From: a virus
Length of the DNA: 36,832 nucleotides
Reading direction: 5' to 3' (one strand)
Virus record (IMG/VR): IMGVR_UViG_3300027906_000061
Coordinates: 1 to 36,832 of that record
Part shown: piece by piece, positions 1 through 7,719 of the stretch
Position numbering within the stretch: the stretch's first letter is position 1
Layout: each line of letters opens with the position of its first letter
Notes under the pieces: generated by a model
Seen by the model: only the letters and a program-made list of their open reading frames with translations
Databases searched by the model: none
What the model was told of the DNA's origin: nothing
Position numbers and translations under genes: made by a program

Positions 1-1
1 A

Positions 2-487
2 GGTGGAATCCGTAATGCTGTTAAGTTAGCATACAATCCATCTAAAGCAGACAGAGACGAGCTTTATCAGAACAGGATCAATCCAATTGTTTCCGTTCCT
101 GGAAGTGGCATTACATTATTCGGTGATAAGACTGCTCTTGCTTCACCATCTGCATTTGATAGAATCAATGTTCGTCGTCTATTCCTTAACATTGAGGAGC
201 GTGTAGATAACCTCGCCAAAGGTGTTCTATTCGAACTTAACGATGAACTTACACGTTCAAACTTCAGTGCTGCTGTTAATTCTTACTTGGGTGAAGTTCA
301 ATCAAGACAAGGTTTAACTGACTTCTTAGTTGTTTGTGATACATCCAATAACACACCTGATGTTATTGATCGTAATGAGTTTGTTGCAGAACTATTCCTG
401 AAGCCAACTCGTTCAATCAACTACGTTACAGTAACCTTTACTGCGACACGTACTGGTGTTTCGTTCAGCGAAGTCGTCGGACGCTAA
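2..487 (+). CDS. 18: Tail sheath protein gp18, C-terminal part (5' end outside window)
   Basis: This is the C-terminal end of the contractile tail sheath subunit, which polymerises around the tail tube. The reading frame is open from base 2, so the gene starts before the window. The visible end contains a typical sheath C-terminal domain: the GNAVKLAYNPSK-like stretch, then VPGSGITLFGDKTAL, then NVRRLFLNIEE, and finally a beta-rich end with FTATRTGVSFSEVVGR. The phrase 'V.GSG...G.KT' followed by an R(R)L...IE helix is characteristic of gp18 family C-termini. It is followed by the tube gene gp19, as in T4. An ATG at 287 lies inside the frame and is not the true start. Confidence 0.93.
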   Translation, partial: GGIRNAVKLAYNPSKADRDELYQNRINPIVSVPGSGITLFGDKTALASPSAFDRINVRRLFLNIEERVDNLAKGVLFELNDELTRSNFSAAVNSYLGEVQSRQGLTDFLVVCDTSNNTPDVIDRNEFVAELFLKPTRSINYVTVTFTATRTGVSFSEVVGR

Positions 488-493
488 TTCGTT

Positions 494-507
494 ACTAAAT
501 ATAAACA
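494..507 (+). promoter_or_regulatory. Putative late promoter upstream of gp19
   Basis: ACTAAATA (494-501) runs straight into TATAAACA (500-507), 15 bases before the gp19 start. T4 late promoters have TATAAATA as their only conserved element, recognised by gp55. The same WATAAACA octamer precedes the core-protein, gp22 and gp23 genes. Which of the two overlapping octamers is used is unknown. Confidence 0.5.
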
Positions 508-522
508 CAGAGGACAAGACTA

Positions 523-1107
523 ATGGCAACGGTAAAAAGTAACGTGAAGAGTTTCCTATCAAAGGTTGCTCAGGGCGTTAAACCAAATATGTTCGAAGTT
601 GGGATTAATTTCCCAACTGATGTCGGCAGCGACGAAACGGGTATGACCAACACGTTATGTAAATCGGCAGCACTACCTGCTTCTAGTATTGGAACCATTG
701 AAGTTCCTTTCAGAGGTAGGACAGTTAAGATTGCTGGAGACAGGACGTTTGATAACTGGACTGCGACCTTCATTAATGACAAAGACATGAAGATTCGTGG
801 ATACTTTGAGAAGTGGTTGAACATAATGAATTCACACGAAGGAAACTCCGCAAGTGCTTTCAATCCATCTACATCAGATAAAGAAGGATACACAACTGCA
901 ATCTTGGTAACACAACTAGAGAAAGATTCTAGTGACAGTGGTACTGCAATTAGGCAGTATAAACTGCACCACGCTTTCCCTGCTAGTGTTTCTCAGATCG
1001 ACCTTGCTTATGACAGCAATGATCAGATCGAAGAATTCTCAGTTGAGTTCCAGTATTCATATTGGACTGTTGACGTAGCTGGTAGAGCAGGAATTGTTGT
1101 TCCATAA
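523..1107 (+). CDS. 19: Tail tube protein gp19
   Basis: This is the subunit of the inner tail tube through which DNA passes. The product is 194 aa, close to the T4 tube protein (about 163 aa) and typical for cyanophage versions. The mid-region ...AALPASSIGTIEVPFRGRTVKIAG... followed by DRTFDNWTATFINDKD is the hallmark of the gp19/T4-tube family. It lies directly between the sheath and portal genes. The ATG at 523 is preceded by AGAGGAC, a fair ribosome-binding site. A cytosolic structural protein with no signal or membrane segment. Confidence 0.93.
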   Translation: MATVKSNVKSFLSKVAQGVKPNMFEVGINFPTDVGSDETGMTNTLCKSAALPASSIGTIEVPFRGRTVKIAGDRTFDNWTATFINDKDMKIRGYFEKWLNIMNSHEGNSASAFNPSTSDKEGYTTAILVTQLEKDSSDSGTAIRQYKLHHAFPASVSQIDLAYDSNDQIEEFSVEFQYSYWTVDVAGRAGIVVP

Positions 1108-1124
1108 AGCACTTTTTGCTATCG

Positions 1125-1132
1125 TATAAATA
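1125..1132 (+). promoter_or_regulatory. Late promoter motif TATAAATA upstream of gp20
   Basis: An exact match to the T4 late -10 element TATAAATA in the gp19-gp20 gap, 26 bases before the portal ATG. There is no -35 hexamer, as expected for a gp55-type late promoter. Confidence 0.6.
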
Positions 1133-1158
1133 CTAACGGTAGTAAATTCTTTTTTATT

Positions 1159-2880
1159 ATGAGTCAGTTATTTGGCTTTCAAATTAATAGGAAGAAGGAA
1201 CTGAAGGGTCAATCTCCAGTTCCTCCTTCTGCTGACGAACCCGTTGCAGTAGCTGCAGGGGGTTATTTTGGTACTTATGTCGATATGGACAATAGTGCCA
1301 GAGATGAGTTTGAACTCATTCGTCGTTATAGAGACATGGCACTTCACCCTGAAGTGGATAGTGCTGTTGATGAGATTGTGAATGAATTTGTAGTCAATGA
1401 TACAAATGATAGTTGTGTAGAGATCAATTTAGATAACCTTGATGTTGGAAAGGGTGTCAAGAATAAGATCCGTGATGAGTTTGATCATATAAAACAACTA
1501 CTCAATTTTGAGAAGAGAGCACATGAGCTTATTCGAAATTGGTATGTAGATGGTAAACTAATTTACCACAAAGTAATAGACCTTGCTGCTCCAAAGAAGG
1601 GTATCTTAGAACTGAGATACATTGATCCCCTAAAGATTAAAAAGGTTAGACAAAAACTTTCAAGTAATACACAAACATTAACTCCAGAAGAAAAACAATC
1701 CGCTAAAGCATATGAGTGGGGAGAGTTTGTAGATTACTGGTTGTACAACCCAAGAGGATATTTAAGGGGTGGTGCAATGGGTCCTGTTGGAGACATGTCC
1801 AACAATCAAGGTATCAAGATGGCGGTAGACTCCATCACCTTTGTTAATTCTGGACTACAGGATTTAAACAAAAGACTTGTACTAAGTTTCTTACATAAAG
1901 CAATCAAATCCTTGAACCAATTAAGGATGATTGAGGATGCTCTTGTAATCTATAGATTATCACGTGCTCCAGAAAGAAGAATATTTTACATCGATGTAGG
2001 TAACCTTCCTAAAGTAAAAGCGGAACAATACCTTCGTGATGTAATGGCACGTTACCGTAACAAACTAGTCTACGATGCAAAGACTGGTGAGATACGTGAC
2101 GACAAAAAGCATATGAGTATGCTAGAAGATTTTTGGTTACCTCGTAGAGAGGGTGGTCGTGGAACTGAGATCACCACCTTACCTGGTGGACAGAATCTAG
2201 GAGAACTCAAAGATGTTGAGTACTTTAGGAAGAAGCTCTATAATTCTCTTAACCTTCCTCCTTCCCGTCTCACAGATGATAACAAGGGATTCAATCTTGG
2301 AAAGACCACTGAAGTCCTTAGAGACGAACTTAAGTTTACCAAATTCATCGGACGTTTACGTAAGAGATTTGGAGAGCTATTCCTCGATATACTCAAGACG
2401 CAACTCATTCTCAAGGGAGTAATTACTCCTGAAGATTGGGATGATATGCAGGAGCATATTCAGTGGGACTGGCTCTTTGATAATCATTTCAATGAGTTAA
2501 AAGAACTTGAGATGGTTACTCAGAGAATGGCAATGGTCACACAGATGGATCCATTTGTAGGTAAGTACTTCTCTGTTGAACATATCCGTAGACACATTCT
2601 GCAACAGAATGAAACAGAGTATAAGGAACTCGATAAGCAAATGAATGCAGAGATCGAACAGGGTCTCACTATGGATCCTATTGACGTTACTCATATGGAT
2701 ACATTGGAACGTCAGAACATTGCTTATCAACCAGAGATTGATGCTTCTTCACAAGACAATCAAGCTGTTTTAGATCAGGCAAGAGCAGATGATGATCACA
2801 AAAAAGAGTTGGAGAAAATCAAGGCTCAGCCTAAGCCAGCAGTGAAACCCGCATCTAAACCAGCGAAAACACCTAAATAA
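1159..2880 (+). CDS. 20: Portal vertex protein gp20
   Basis: This is the dodecameric portal at the single vertex where heads start, DNA enters and the tail joins. The product is 573 aa (T4 gp20 is 524). Recognisable gp20 stretches are MALHPEVDSAVDEIVNE near residue 70, ELRYIDPLKIKKVR, the RAPERRIFYIDVGNLPK block, YRNKLVYDAKTGEIRDD, LPRREGGRGTEITTLPGG and LNLPPSRL. The C-terminus is an acidic helix followed by a Lys/Pro/Ala tail (KAQPKPAVKPASKPAK). The start has no obvious Shine-Dalgarno sequence: the 20 bases before the ATG are T/A-rich, so initiation may rely on an unstructured leader. Confidence 0.97.
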   Translation: MSQLFGFQINRKKELKGQSPVPPSADEPVAVAAGGYFGTYVDMDNSARDEFELIRRYRDMALHPEVDSAVDEIVNEFVVNDTNDSCVEINLDNLDVGKGVKNKIRDEFDHIKQLLNFEKRAHELIRNWYVDGKLIYHKVIDLAAPKKGILELRYIDPLKIKKVRQKLSSNTQTLTPEEKQSAKAYEWGEFVDYWLYNPRGYLRGGAMGPVGDMSNNQGIKMAVDSITFVNSGLQDLNKRLVLSFLHKAIKSLNQLRMIEDALVIYRLSRAPERRIFYIDVGNLPKVKAEQYLRDVMARYRNKLVYDAKTGEIRDDKKHMSMLEDFWLPRREGGRGTEITTLPGGQNLGELKDVEYFRKKLYNSLNLPPSRLTDDNKGFNLGKTTEVLRDELKFTKFIGRLRKRFGELFLDILKTQLILKGVITPEDWDDMQEHIQWDWLFDNHFNELKELEMVTQRMAMVTQMDPFVGKYFSVEHIRRHILQQNETEYKELDKQMNAEIEQGLTMDPIDVTHMDTLERQNIAYQPEIDASSQDNQAVLDQARADDDHKKELEKIKAQPKPAVKPASKPAKTPK

Positions 2881-2886
2881 TAAACA
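2873..2886 (+). promoter_or_regulatory. Putative late promoter upstream of the core protein
   Basis: CTAAATAA (2873-2880, overlapping the gp20 stop) continues into AATAAACA (2879-2886), 15 bases before the next ATG. The arrangement matches that before gp19. Confidence 0.4.
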
Positions 2887-2901
2887 CACTATGTAATTAC
2901 T

Positions 2902-3120
2902 ATGGCAGATCCAGTGGAACAACCACCAGAGGCAGTACTTGATACAGCTGATTTGATATCGAATAATAAGAGAGCAGAAGCAATTGATGCAATACAAGAT
3001 TTATTGTATGCACGTGCCGCAGATGCTATGGGTTCATACAAGAAGACCGTAGCTAAAACATTTTTCGATGAACCAAAGGTAGAGGAACCATCTAATGAAA
3101 CTGATAACGGAAGCAATTGA
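2902..3120 (+). CDS. Probable prohead core protein (gp67/gp68 position)
   Basis: A 72-aa acidic protein between portal and prohead protease, where T4 carries the small prohead core proteins gp67 and gp68. The sequence has an acidic, proline-rich N-terminus, a helical middle (NNKRAEAIDAIQDLLYARA) and the segment DAMGSYKKTVAKTFF. The acidic tail EPKVEEPSNETDNGSN resembles core proteins trimmed by gp21. The assignment rests on position and composition; I did not see a decisive motif. The last 26 bases overlap the gp21 start, an unusually long overlap for this module. Confidence 0.6.
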   Translation: MADPVEQPPEAVLDTADLISNNKRAEAIDAIQDLLYARAADAMGSYKKTVAKTFFDEPKVEEPSNETDNGSN

Positions 3121-3739
3121 ACAAGTAGAGGTTATTACCGAAGAGAAGGACGGTAAGAAACAGTTATACATAGAGGGCGTTTTTCTTCAGTCTGAACTGA
3201 AGAACCGCAACGGTCGTGTATATCCGTTTGGAGTCCTTGAGAAAGAAGTATCCCGCTACAACGAAGAATATATTAAAACAAGTCGTGCTCTGGGTGAGTT
3301 GGGGCATCCTGATGGTCCTACTGTCAATCTCGACAGAGTATCACACAGAATCACAGAACTGCGAGCCGAAGGCACGAACTTCGTTGGGAAGGCTATGATC
3401 TTAGGTACACCTATGGGTCAAATTGCCAGTAATCTTTTAGGTGAAGGTGTCAGACTGGGTGTATCATCCAGAGGCATGGGTTCAATTGACAAGCGAGAGG
3501 ATGCAAACTATGTTTGTGACGACTTCATGCTTGCCACTGCTGCCGACATTGTTGCCGACCCTTCCGCACCAGACGCTTTCGTTAATGGAATCATGGAAGG
3601 TAAAGAGTGGGTCTGGGATAATGGCATACTTAAGGAGACTAAAGTTGCTAAATATAAGAGTTACATTGACGATGCTACTCGTCAAAACCTAGAGGAAAGA
3701 ACACTTAAAGTGTTCGACAACTTCCTACAAGGCTTGTAA
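3095..3739 (+). CDS. 21: Prohead core protease gp21
   Basis: This serine protease cleaves scaffold and capsid proteins during prohead maturation. The product is 214 aa, like T4 gp21 (212). The U9/S80-type protease pattern is visible: IEGVFLQSELKNRNGRVYP near the N-terminus, the catalytic His in GELGHPDGP (His71), then VRLGVSSRGMGSI with the candidate Ser at 124-125, and the later DIVADPSAPDAFVNGIME. The ATG at 3095 gives a full-length N-terminus and lies inside the end of the preceding core gene, so the two may be translationally coupled. Predicted targets are gp22, gp23 and the small core protein. Confidence 0.95.
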   Translation: MKLITEAIEQVEVITEEKDGKKQLYIEGVFLQSELKNRNGRVYPFGVLEKEVSRYNEEYIKTSRALGELGHPDGPTVNLDRVSHRITELRAEGTNFVGKAMILGTPMGQIASNLLGEGVRLGVSSRGMGSIDKREDANYVCDDFMLATAADIVADPSAPDAFVNGIMEGKEWVWDNGILKETKVAKYKSYIDDATRQNLEERTLKVFDNFLQGL

Positions 3740-3741
3740 TT

Positions 3742-3753
3742 AATAAATAAACA
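3742..3753 (+). promoter_or_regulatory. Putative late promoter upstream of gp22
   Basis: AATAAATA (3742-3749) overlaps AATAAACA (3746-3753) just after the gp21 stop and 28 bases before the gp22 ATG. It is one of four WATAAACA elements in front of virion genes. Confidence 0.45.
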
Positions 3754-3781
3754 TAGATAATTCAAATTTACGGGAAGACTA

Positions 3782-4945
3782 ATGTCAGACATGTTAAACG
3801 AAAAGTTTGAGGAATTCGCATCTGAGCAGAAGGATGTTCTCAAAGAATATCAAGATCCAATGCCTACAGTTACAGCAACTGTAATTCCAGGTACTGGAAG
3901 CGATCCAACTCAAGTTTCGGGTGATCCCCAACAGAAGGGTACAGGTACGGATGAACCATCAGGTTCTGATCCTAAGATTGACCCCAGTGTTGCAAGTGGT
4001 CAGTCCAGAAACGATCTAGGTGGATCATCTTCACCACCACTCCATGCCAAGAAGGAGAAAGGAGAAGAGAATCCTGGTGCTAAGGCAGCTGCTCCTATCT
4101 CTCAAGATAGTAGTGCAGCATCTCCATCTGGTAAGGGTGGCGACGAAGCTGGTGCTAATAGTCTTGGTGCTGACATTACACACGGAACTTCTAAAGGTCC
4201 AGATGTACAGTATCCAATCAAACCATCGTTTGAAGAAGTTGAATTATCTGACGACGTAAAAGCCCTCCTTGAGGGAACAGAACTCTCTGAAGAGTTTGCC
4301 GAGAAAGCCAAGACAATCTTTGAGGCTGCTGTTAAGGCAAAACTTGCAGAAGAGTACGACAAGCTTGTAGCACACTTTGCTAAAGAATCCGAAGAGAAAA
4401 TTGCTGCTATGAAGGCAGAACTCAATGAGGAAGTTAATGGCACAGTGAACTACGCCGTGAACCAATGGCTTGAAGAGAATCAATTAGCCGTTGATCGTGG
4501 CATCAGAAATGAGATTACTGAAGACTTTATTACAGGTCTGAAGAATCTCTTTGAAGAGCACTATATTTCTATCCCCGACGATAAGGTCGATGCGGTAGAA
4601 AGTATGGCTGCATCTATTCGTGAGATGGAAGAAAGACTAGACGAACAGGTCAAGTCTAATGTGAAACTTCAGAATCGTCTTAACGAGTCTGCAAAAAATG
4701 TTATTCTGAAACAAGTTTCAGAAGGATTGGCAGATACTCAAAAGGACAAACTATCAGCTCTCGCTGAGGGTGTTGAGTTTAAAAACGAGGAAGAGTATTC
4801 TAAGAAACTCACCACTATTAAAGAGTCATATTTCCCTAAGGAAAAGACTACAGTCAGCGAAGTATCTGACGAATCACCAGTTGAAGCAGAAGAGATAGCA
4901 CCAGCAATGGGTAGCTACATCGATGCTTTGAATCGCTGGAATTGA
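3782..4945 (+). CDS. 22: Prohead scaffold (core) protein gp22
   Basis: The major internal scaffold around which gp23 assembles; it is degraded by gp21 before DNA packaging. The product is 387 aa, longer than T4 gp22 (269) because of an N-terminal low-complexity extension. Residues about 20-140 are rich in Gly, Ser, Pro and Asp. From about residue 150 it becomes a charged Glu/Lys coiled coil (EELSEEFAEKAKTIFEAAVK, AAMKAELNEEV, MEERLDEQVKSNVKLQNRL), the typical gp22 part. The C-terminus APAMGSYIDALNRWN is the short conserved end expected to contact the capsid protein. Position between gp21 and gp23 confirms the call. Confidence 0.93.
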   Translation: MSDMLNEKFEEFASEQKDVLKEYQDPMPTVTATVIPGTGSDPTQVSGDPQQKGTGTDEPSGSDPKIDPSVASGQSRNDLGGSSSPPLHAKKEKGEENPGAKAAAPISQDSSAASPSGKGGDEAGANSLGADITHGTSKGPDVQYPIKPSFEEVELSDDVKALLEGTELSEEFAEKAKTIFEAAVKAKLAEEYDKLVAHFAKESEEKIAAMKAELNEEVNGTVNYAVNQWLEENQLAVDRGIRNEITEDFITGLKNLFEEHYISIPDDKVDAVESMAASIREMEERLDEQVKSNVKLQNRLNESAKNVILKQVSEGLADTQKDKLSALAEGVEFKNEEEYSKKLTTIKESYFPKEKTTVSEVSDESPVEAEEIAPAMGSYIDALNRWN

Positions 4946-4954
4946 ATTTAATAA

Positions 4955-4962
4955 TATAAACA
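4955..4962 (+). promoter_or_regulatory. Putative late promoter TATAAACA upstream of gp23
   Basis: TATAAACA lies 19 bases before the major capsid ATG and is identical to the octamer before gp19. It differs from the T4 late consensus by one base (C for T at position 7). Confidence 0.5.
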
Positions 4963-4981
4963 CTTTCTATAGAGTAAACAA

Positions 4982-6364
4982 ATGTTTAACGCTAAAGCTC
5001 TAACAGAAAAGTGGTCACCTGTTCTGGGTCATGAAGGGTCTGCTCCCATCAAAGACAATTATAGAAAGGCTGTAACTGCTGTACTGTTAGAAAACCAAGA
5101 GAAATTCCTACGTGAAGAGCGTGGAATGCTTAATGAGGTTGCAGTTAACTCTGCTGGAGCTATCGGCTCTAACGCCCTATCTGGTAGTGGACTCGACACC
5201 AAGACTGGTGGATTAGCAGGTTTCGACCCTGTTCTAATCAGCTTGATCCGTCGTGCTATGCCTAACCTAGTTGCATATGATATCTGCGGCGTACAGCCAA
5301 TGAGTGGTCCTACTGGACTTATCTTCGCAATGAAGGCGCATTACGAGACCAAAGCTGGCCCCGAAGCACTATTCAACGAGCCAGATTCAAACTTCTCTGC
5401 TGGATCAGACGCTAGTAAGGGTGCATATAACCCTGCTAACGATGCCACAGACGGTTCGAACCCTGCGCTTCTTAACGACGCATCACCTGGAACTTATGAG
5501 CGTGGTGTTAAGCCAATGGCTCGTAACGTTGCTGAAGAATTGGGTGAGACAACTCAGTTCCGTGAGATGGCATTCAGCATTGAGAAGACAGCGGTGACTG
5601 CACAGTCCCGTGCTTTGAAAGCTGAGTACACACTAGAACTAGCCCAAGACTTGAAAGCAATTCACGGTCTAGATGCAGAGCAAGAACTTGCTAACATTCT
5701 TTCTAGTGAGATCCTTGCTGAAATCAACCGTGAGGTTGTTCGTACTGTATACACCATCGCTAAGCCTGGTGCTGCTAACAACGTTGCTAACGCTGGTCGC
5801 TTTGACCTAGACGTTGACAGTAACGGTCGTTGGTCTGTTGAGAAATTTAAGGGACTTATGTTCCAAGTCGAGCGTGATGCTAACGCAATCGCACAAGAGA
5901 CTCGTCGTGGGAAGGGTAACTTCATCGTCACATCTGCTGACGTTGCTAGTGCTCTTGCTATGTCTGGTACTCTAGACTACTCTTCAGGTCTTACTGGTGC
6001 TGGTGGTCCTTCCATCGGTGAAGTAGATGACACTGGAAACCTACTTGTTGGAACCATGAATGGTCGCATCAAGGTATACGTTGATCCTTATTCTGCAAAC
6101 ATTGCTGACAAGCATTACTACGTTGTAGGATACAAAGGAACTTCTCCTTATGACGCTGGTCTGTTCTATTGCCCATATGTACCTCTCCAAATGGTCAGGT
6201 CTATTGGTCCAGATACCTTCCAACCCAAAATTGGATTCAAGACACGTTACGGCATGGTCGCTAACCCATTCGTAACTCAGGCTAATGGTACACCTGATGC
6301 AGAAACACTTACTGCTAACAGGAACCAGTACTACCGCCGTGTTCAGGTTGAGAACCTAATGTAA
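4982..6364 (+). CDS. 23: Major capsid protein gp23
   Basis: The main hexameric head protein. The product is 460 aa (T4 gp23 is 521, cyanophage forms are about 460-470). Diagnostic stretches are LIRRAMPNLVAYDICGVQPM near residue 90, FAMKAHYE, MAFSIEKTAVTAQSRALKAEYTLELAQDLKA, GNFIVTSADVASAL and PKIGFKTRYGMVANPF. The propeptide probably ends after LNE (residues 50-52), which fits the gp21 cleavage rule of hydrophobic-x-Glu. Codons are clearly richer in C-ending forms than in neighbouring early genes, as expected for a very highly expressed gene. No clear Shine-Dalgarno sequence precedes the ATG. A terminator follows directly. Confidence 0.98.
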   Translation: MFNAKALTEKWSPVLGHEGSAPIKDNYRKAVTAVLLENQEKFLREERGMLNEVAVNSAGAIGSNALSGSGLDTKTGGLAGFDPVLISLIRRAMPNLVAYDICGVQPMSGPTGLIFAMKAHYETKAGPEALFNEPDSNFSAGSDASKGAYNPANDATDGSNPALLNDASPGTYERGVKPMARNVAEELGETTQFREMAFSIEKTAVTAQSRALKAEYTLELAQDLKAIHGLDAEQELANILSSEILAEINREVVRTVYTIAKPGAANNVANAGRFDLDVDSNGRWSVEKFKGLMFQVERDANAIAQETRRGKGNFIVTSADVASALAMSGTLDYSSGLTGAGGPSIGEVDDTGNLLVGTMNGRIKVYVDPYSANIADKHYYVVGYKGTSPYDAGLFYCPYVPLQMVRSIGPDTFQPKIGFKTRYGMVANPFVTQANGTPDAETLTANRNQYYRRVQVENLM

Positions 6365-6388
6365 ATTTTGGTCACGAGATCAAGATGG

Positions 6389-6415
6389 AGGGGAACCTAA
6401 GGGTTCCCCTTTTTT
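6389..6415 (+). terminator. Rho-independent terminator after gp23
   Basis: Nine-base perfect stem AGGGGAACC (6389-6397) / GGTTCCCCT (6402-6410) with the four-base loop TAAG, running into six T residues (6410-6415). It closes the capsid transcription unit. Confidence 0.92.
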
Positions 6416-6452
6416 ATTAAATATAGTATAATATGATTATCACGAACTTGTT

Positions 6453-6617
6453 ATGAACGGTAGACTTACCAAAGTTGATATGACATCAAGACTTCTCAAG
6501 ATCAAGAGAGGTATTGCTGATAAACAGTGGTACCCTAGATGGTCTAACGAAGAAAGGATGGCAGCACAGCAAGCATTAAACGACGCATTGGACATTCTCG
6601 ATGAGTATCATTACTAA
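6453..6617 (+). CDS. Small hypothetical protein, 54 aa
   Basis: The first gene after the gp23 terminator. The ATG at 6453 opens a 54-aa frame with charged, helical content (LTKVDMTSRLLKIKRGIADK, then WSNEERMAAQQALNDALDIL). Three features support real coding: a coherent amphipathic composition, a 17-base overlap with the next ORF, and a conserved-looking position between gp23 and gp3. No function recognised. A TATAAT-like AT-rich stretch lies at 6427-6432 but lacks a convincing -35. Confidence 0.6.
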   Translation: MNGRLTKVDMTSRLLKIKRGIADKQWYPRWSNEERMAAQQALNDALDILDEYHY

Positions 6618-6834
6618 GAAAGCAAACGCAGTTATCCCAGAAGGAACTGTGTTAGACGAAACACAGTTAGCACTACGAGCATTTTTGCTTGGGTCATTCT
6701 GGCGTAACGGATTAGAGATCACAGAGAAATCGTATATATTCTGTGACGACTGGCTCAAGAATGAAGATCCAGATATTGCATCTAAAGCAGACGCAGACAA
6801 TATTATTAAACAAGCATATGAAACTTTTAAGTAG
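6601..6834 (+). CDS. Hypothetical protein, 77 aa
   Basis: Overlaps the end of the preceding small ORF by 17 bases and the next by 17. The sequence is mildly acidic with a hydrophobic centre (LALRAFLLGSFWRNGLEI) and a helical tail rich in Asp/Ala (DIASKADADNIIKQAYETF). No signal peptide, membrane segment or known motif. I do not recognise a family. The arrangement in a chain of overlapping small frames between gp23 and gp3 suggests real translation. Confidence 0.6.
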   Translation: MSIITKKANAVIPEGTVLDETQLALRAFLLGSFWRNGLEITEKSYIFCDDWLKNEDPDIASKADADNIIKQAYETFK

Positions 6835-7009
6835 CTACTTCAGCGAAGATGATGTCAGACATGCAAAAGTTTTTAGGATAGAGGATTTTGATCAGAGACC
6901 TTATCAGTGCAGAGTTTTCACTACTAATGATAAAGGTACTAGTACAAAAGACTTTATACATACAACAGAAGCAGAAGATTATGCTGAGGACTGGGTACTG
7001 AAAAAGTGA
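6818..7009 (+). CDS. Hypothetical protein, 63 aa
   Basis: I chose the ATG at 6818, which overlaps the preceding stop by 17 bases; an upstream in-frame ATG at 6743 would bury 75 bases in the previous gene and reads as out-of-frame sequence. The product (MKLLSSYFSEDDVRHAKVF...) has a compact alternating pattern: FRIEDFDQRPYQCRVFTTND, then FIHTTEAEDYAEDWVLKK. This could be a small beta-beta-alpha fold. No known family recognised. Confidence 0.55.
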   Translation: MKLLSSYFSEDDVRHAKVFRIEDFDQRPYQCRVFTTNDKGTSTKDFIHTTEAEDYAEDWVLKK

Positions 7010-7185
7010 ATCCAATTTATAAAGTATTAATGGGAGTAGGAATACCAGGAACAGTTGCTTCTGTGGTAATAATTTTTAATGCAATGAAAAAGAAAACCAC
7101 TAAGGTCACCTTTGATGATATTGAAGATGATGATGATGACTTTGGTGGACCTGGTGAAGGACCATATTGGTGGTACACTAAATAG
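7006..7185 (+). CDS. Small membrane protein with acidic tail, 59 aa (GTG start)
   Basis: The frame opens with GTG at 7006, overlapping the preceding TGA as GTGA; an internal ATG at 7030 is an alternative. The N-terminus has a hydrophobic segment of about 20 residues (VLMGVGIPGTVASVVIIFNA). A basic KKK follows, then an acidic run (DDIEDDDDDFGG) and a Trp-rich end (GPYWWYTK). A single-pass inner-membrane peptide with the acidic end in the cytoplasm is the simplest reading (KKK just after the segment fits positive-inside). Function unknown. Confidence 0.5.
   Translation: MNPIYKVLMGVGIPGTVASVVIIFNAMKKKTTKVTFDDIEDDDDDFGGPGEGPYWWYTK
7177..7184 (+). promoter_or_regulatory. Putative late promoter ACTAAATA upstream of gp3
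   Basis: ACTAAATA overlaps the stop of the preceding ORF, 22 bases before the gp3 ATG. The same octamer occurs at 494-501 before gp19. One mismatch to the T4-type NATAAATA late element. Confidence 0.4.
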
Positions 7186-7206
7186 TAAGTAGCTTGGGAA
7201 GTTGAC

Positions 7207-7719
7207 ATGGCTGCCGAATGGTATAAGGAGCAACCTACAAATAGAAACTATCTATCTCCAACTGGGTTTCAGTTCGATCTGGAACTCTTTTCAGGGGTAG
7301 ATTTCTTTTGTCAATCTGTAAATATCCCAGACATTACAATGCCTGTTGTTGAGGTACAGAGTGCTTTCAGGGGTATACCTATACCTGGAAGTGGTGGTGT
7401 GCAGTTTGGTGATCTTAATGTAAGCTTTCTAATCGATGAAGATCTTAAGAACTACATGTCAATCCAAAATTGGATTAGGGAGTTCGGACTCTCAGAAGGT
7501 CATGCATCTGGGTTGGATACAACTTCAAGAGCAACCTTGCAAGTCCTTACCTCTAATTTTAATGGGAATTTCTACGTCAACTTTGAAGAAATATTCCCAG
7601 TAGCATTAAGTGGTGTTAACTTCGATGCTACCCCTACAGACATTGATTATATAACAGCAACTGCAACATTCAAATTCACCAGATATAATATACAGACGGA
7701 ACAAGGCACTAATTTATGA
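7207..7719 (+). CDS. 3: Tail completion / sheath stabiliser protein gp3
   Basis: A 170-aa protein of the tail-tube superfamily (T4 gp3 is 176 aa), which caps the tube end before head joining. The support is: (a) tube-like features, with FQFDLELFSGVDFFCQSVNIPDI near residues 20-40 and DLNVSFLIDEDLKNYMSIQNWI near 75-95, which is how gp19-type proteins read; (b) the position between gp23 and uvsY, where T4-like cyanophages carry gene 3. It overlaps uvsY by 4 bases. A tube-initiator (gp54-like) role cannot be excluded from sequence alone. Confidence 0.75.
   Translation: MAAEWYKEQPTNRNYLSPTGFQFDLELFSGVDFFCQSVNIPDITMPVVEVQSAFRGIPIPGSGGVQFGDLNVSFLIDEDLKNYMSIQNWIREFGLSEGHASGLDTTSRATLQVLTSNFNGNFYVNFEEIFPVALSGVNFDATPTDIDYITATATFKFTRYNIQTEQGTNL

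Noticed and set aside
570-893. 107-codon antisense ORF over gp19
   Set aside because: Fully inside gp19 on the other strand, no ribosome-binding site or promoter; its residues mirror the gp19 codons.
4102-4443. 113-codon antisense ORF over gp22
   Set aside because: Ser/Ala-rich product is the reverse complement of the biased gp22 repeat-like sequence.
7122-7140. GAT repeat (gatgatgatgatgac) as a microsatellite
   Set aside because: It encodes the acidic Asp run of the 59-aa protein; too short to call a repeat element.
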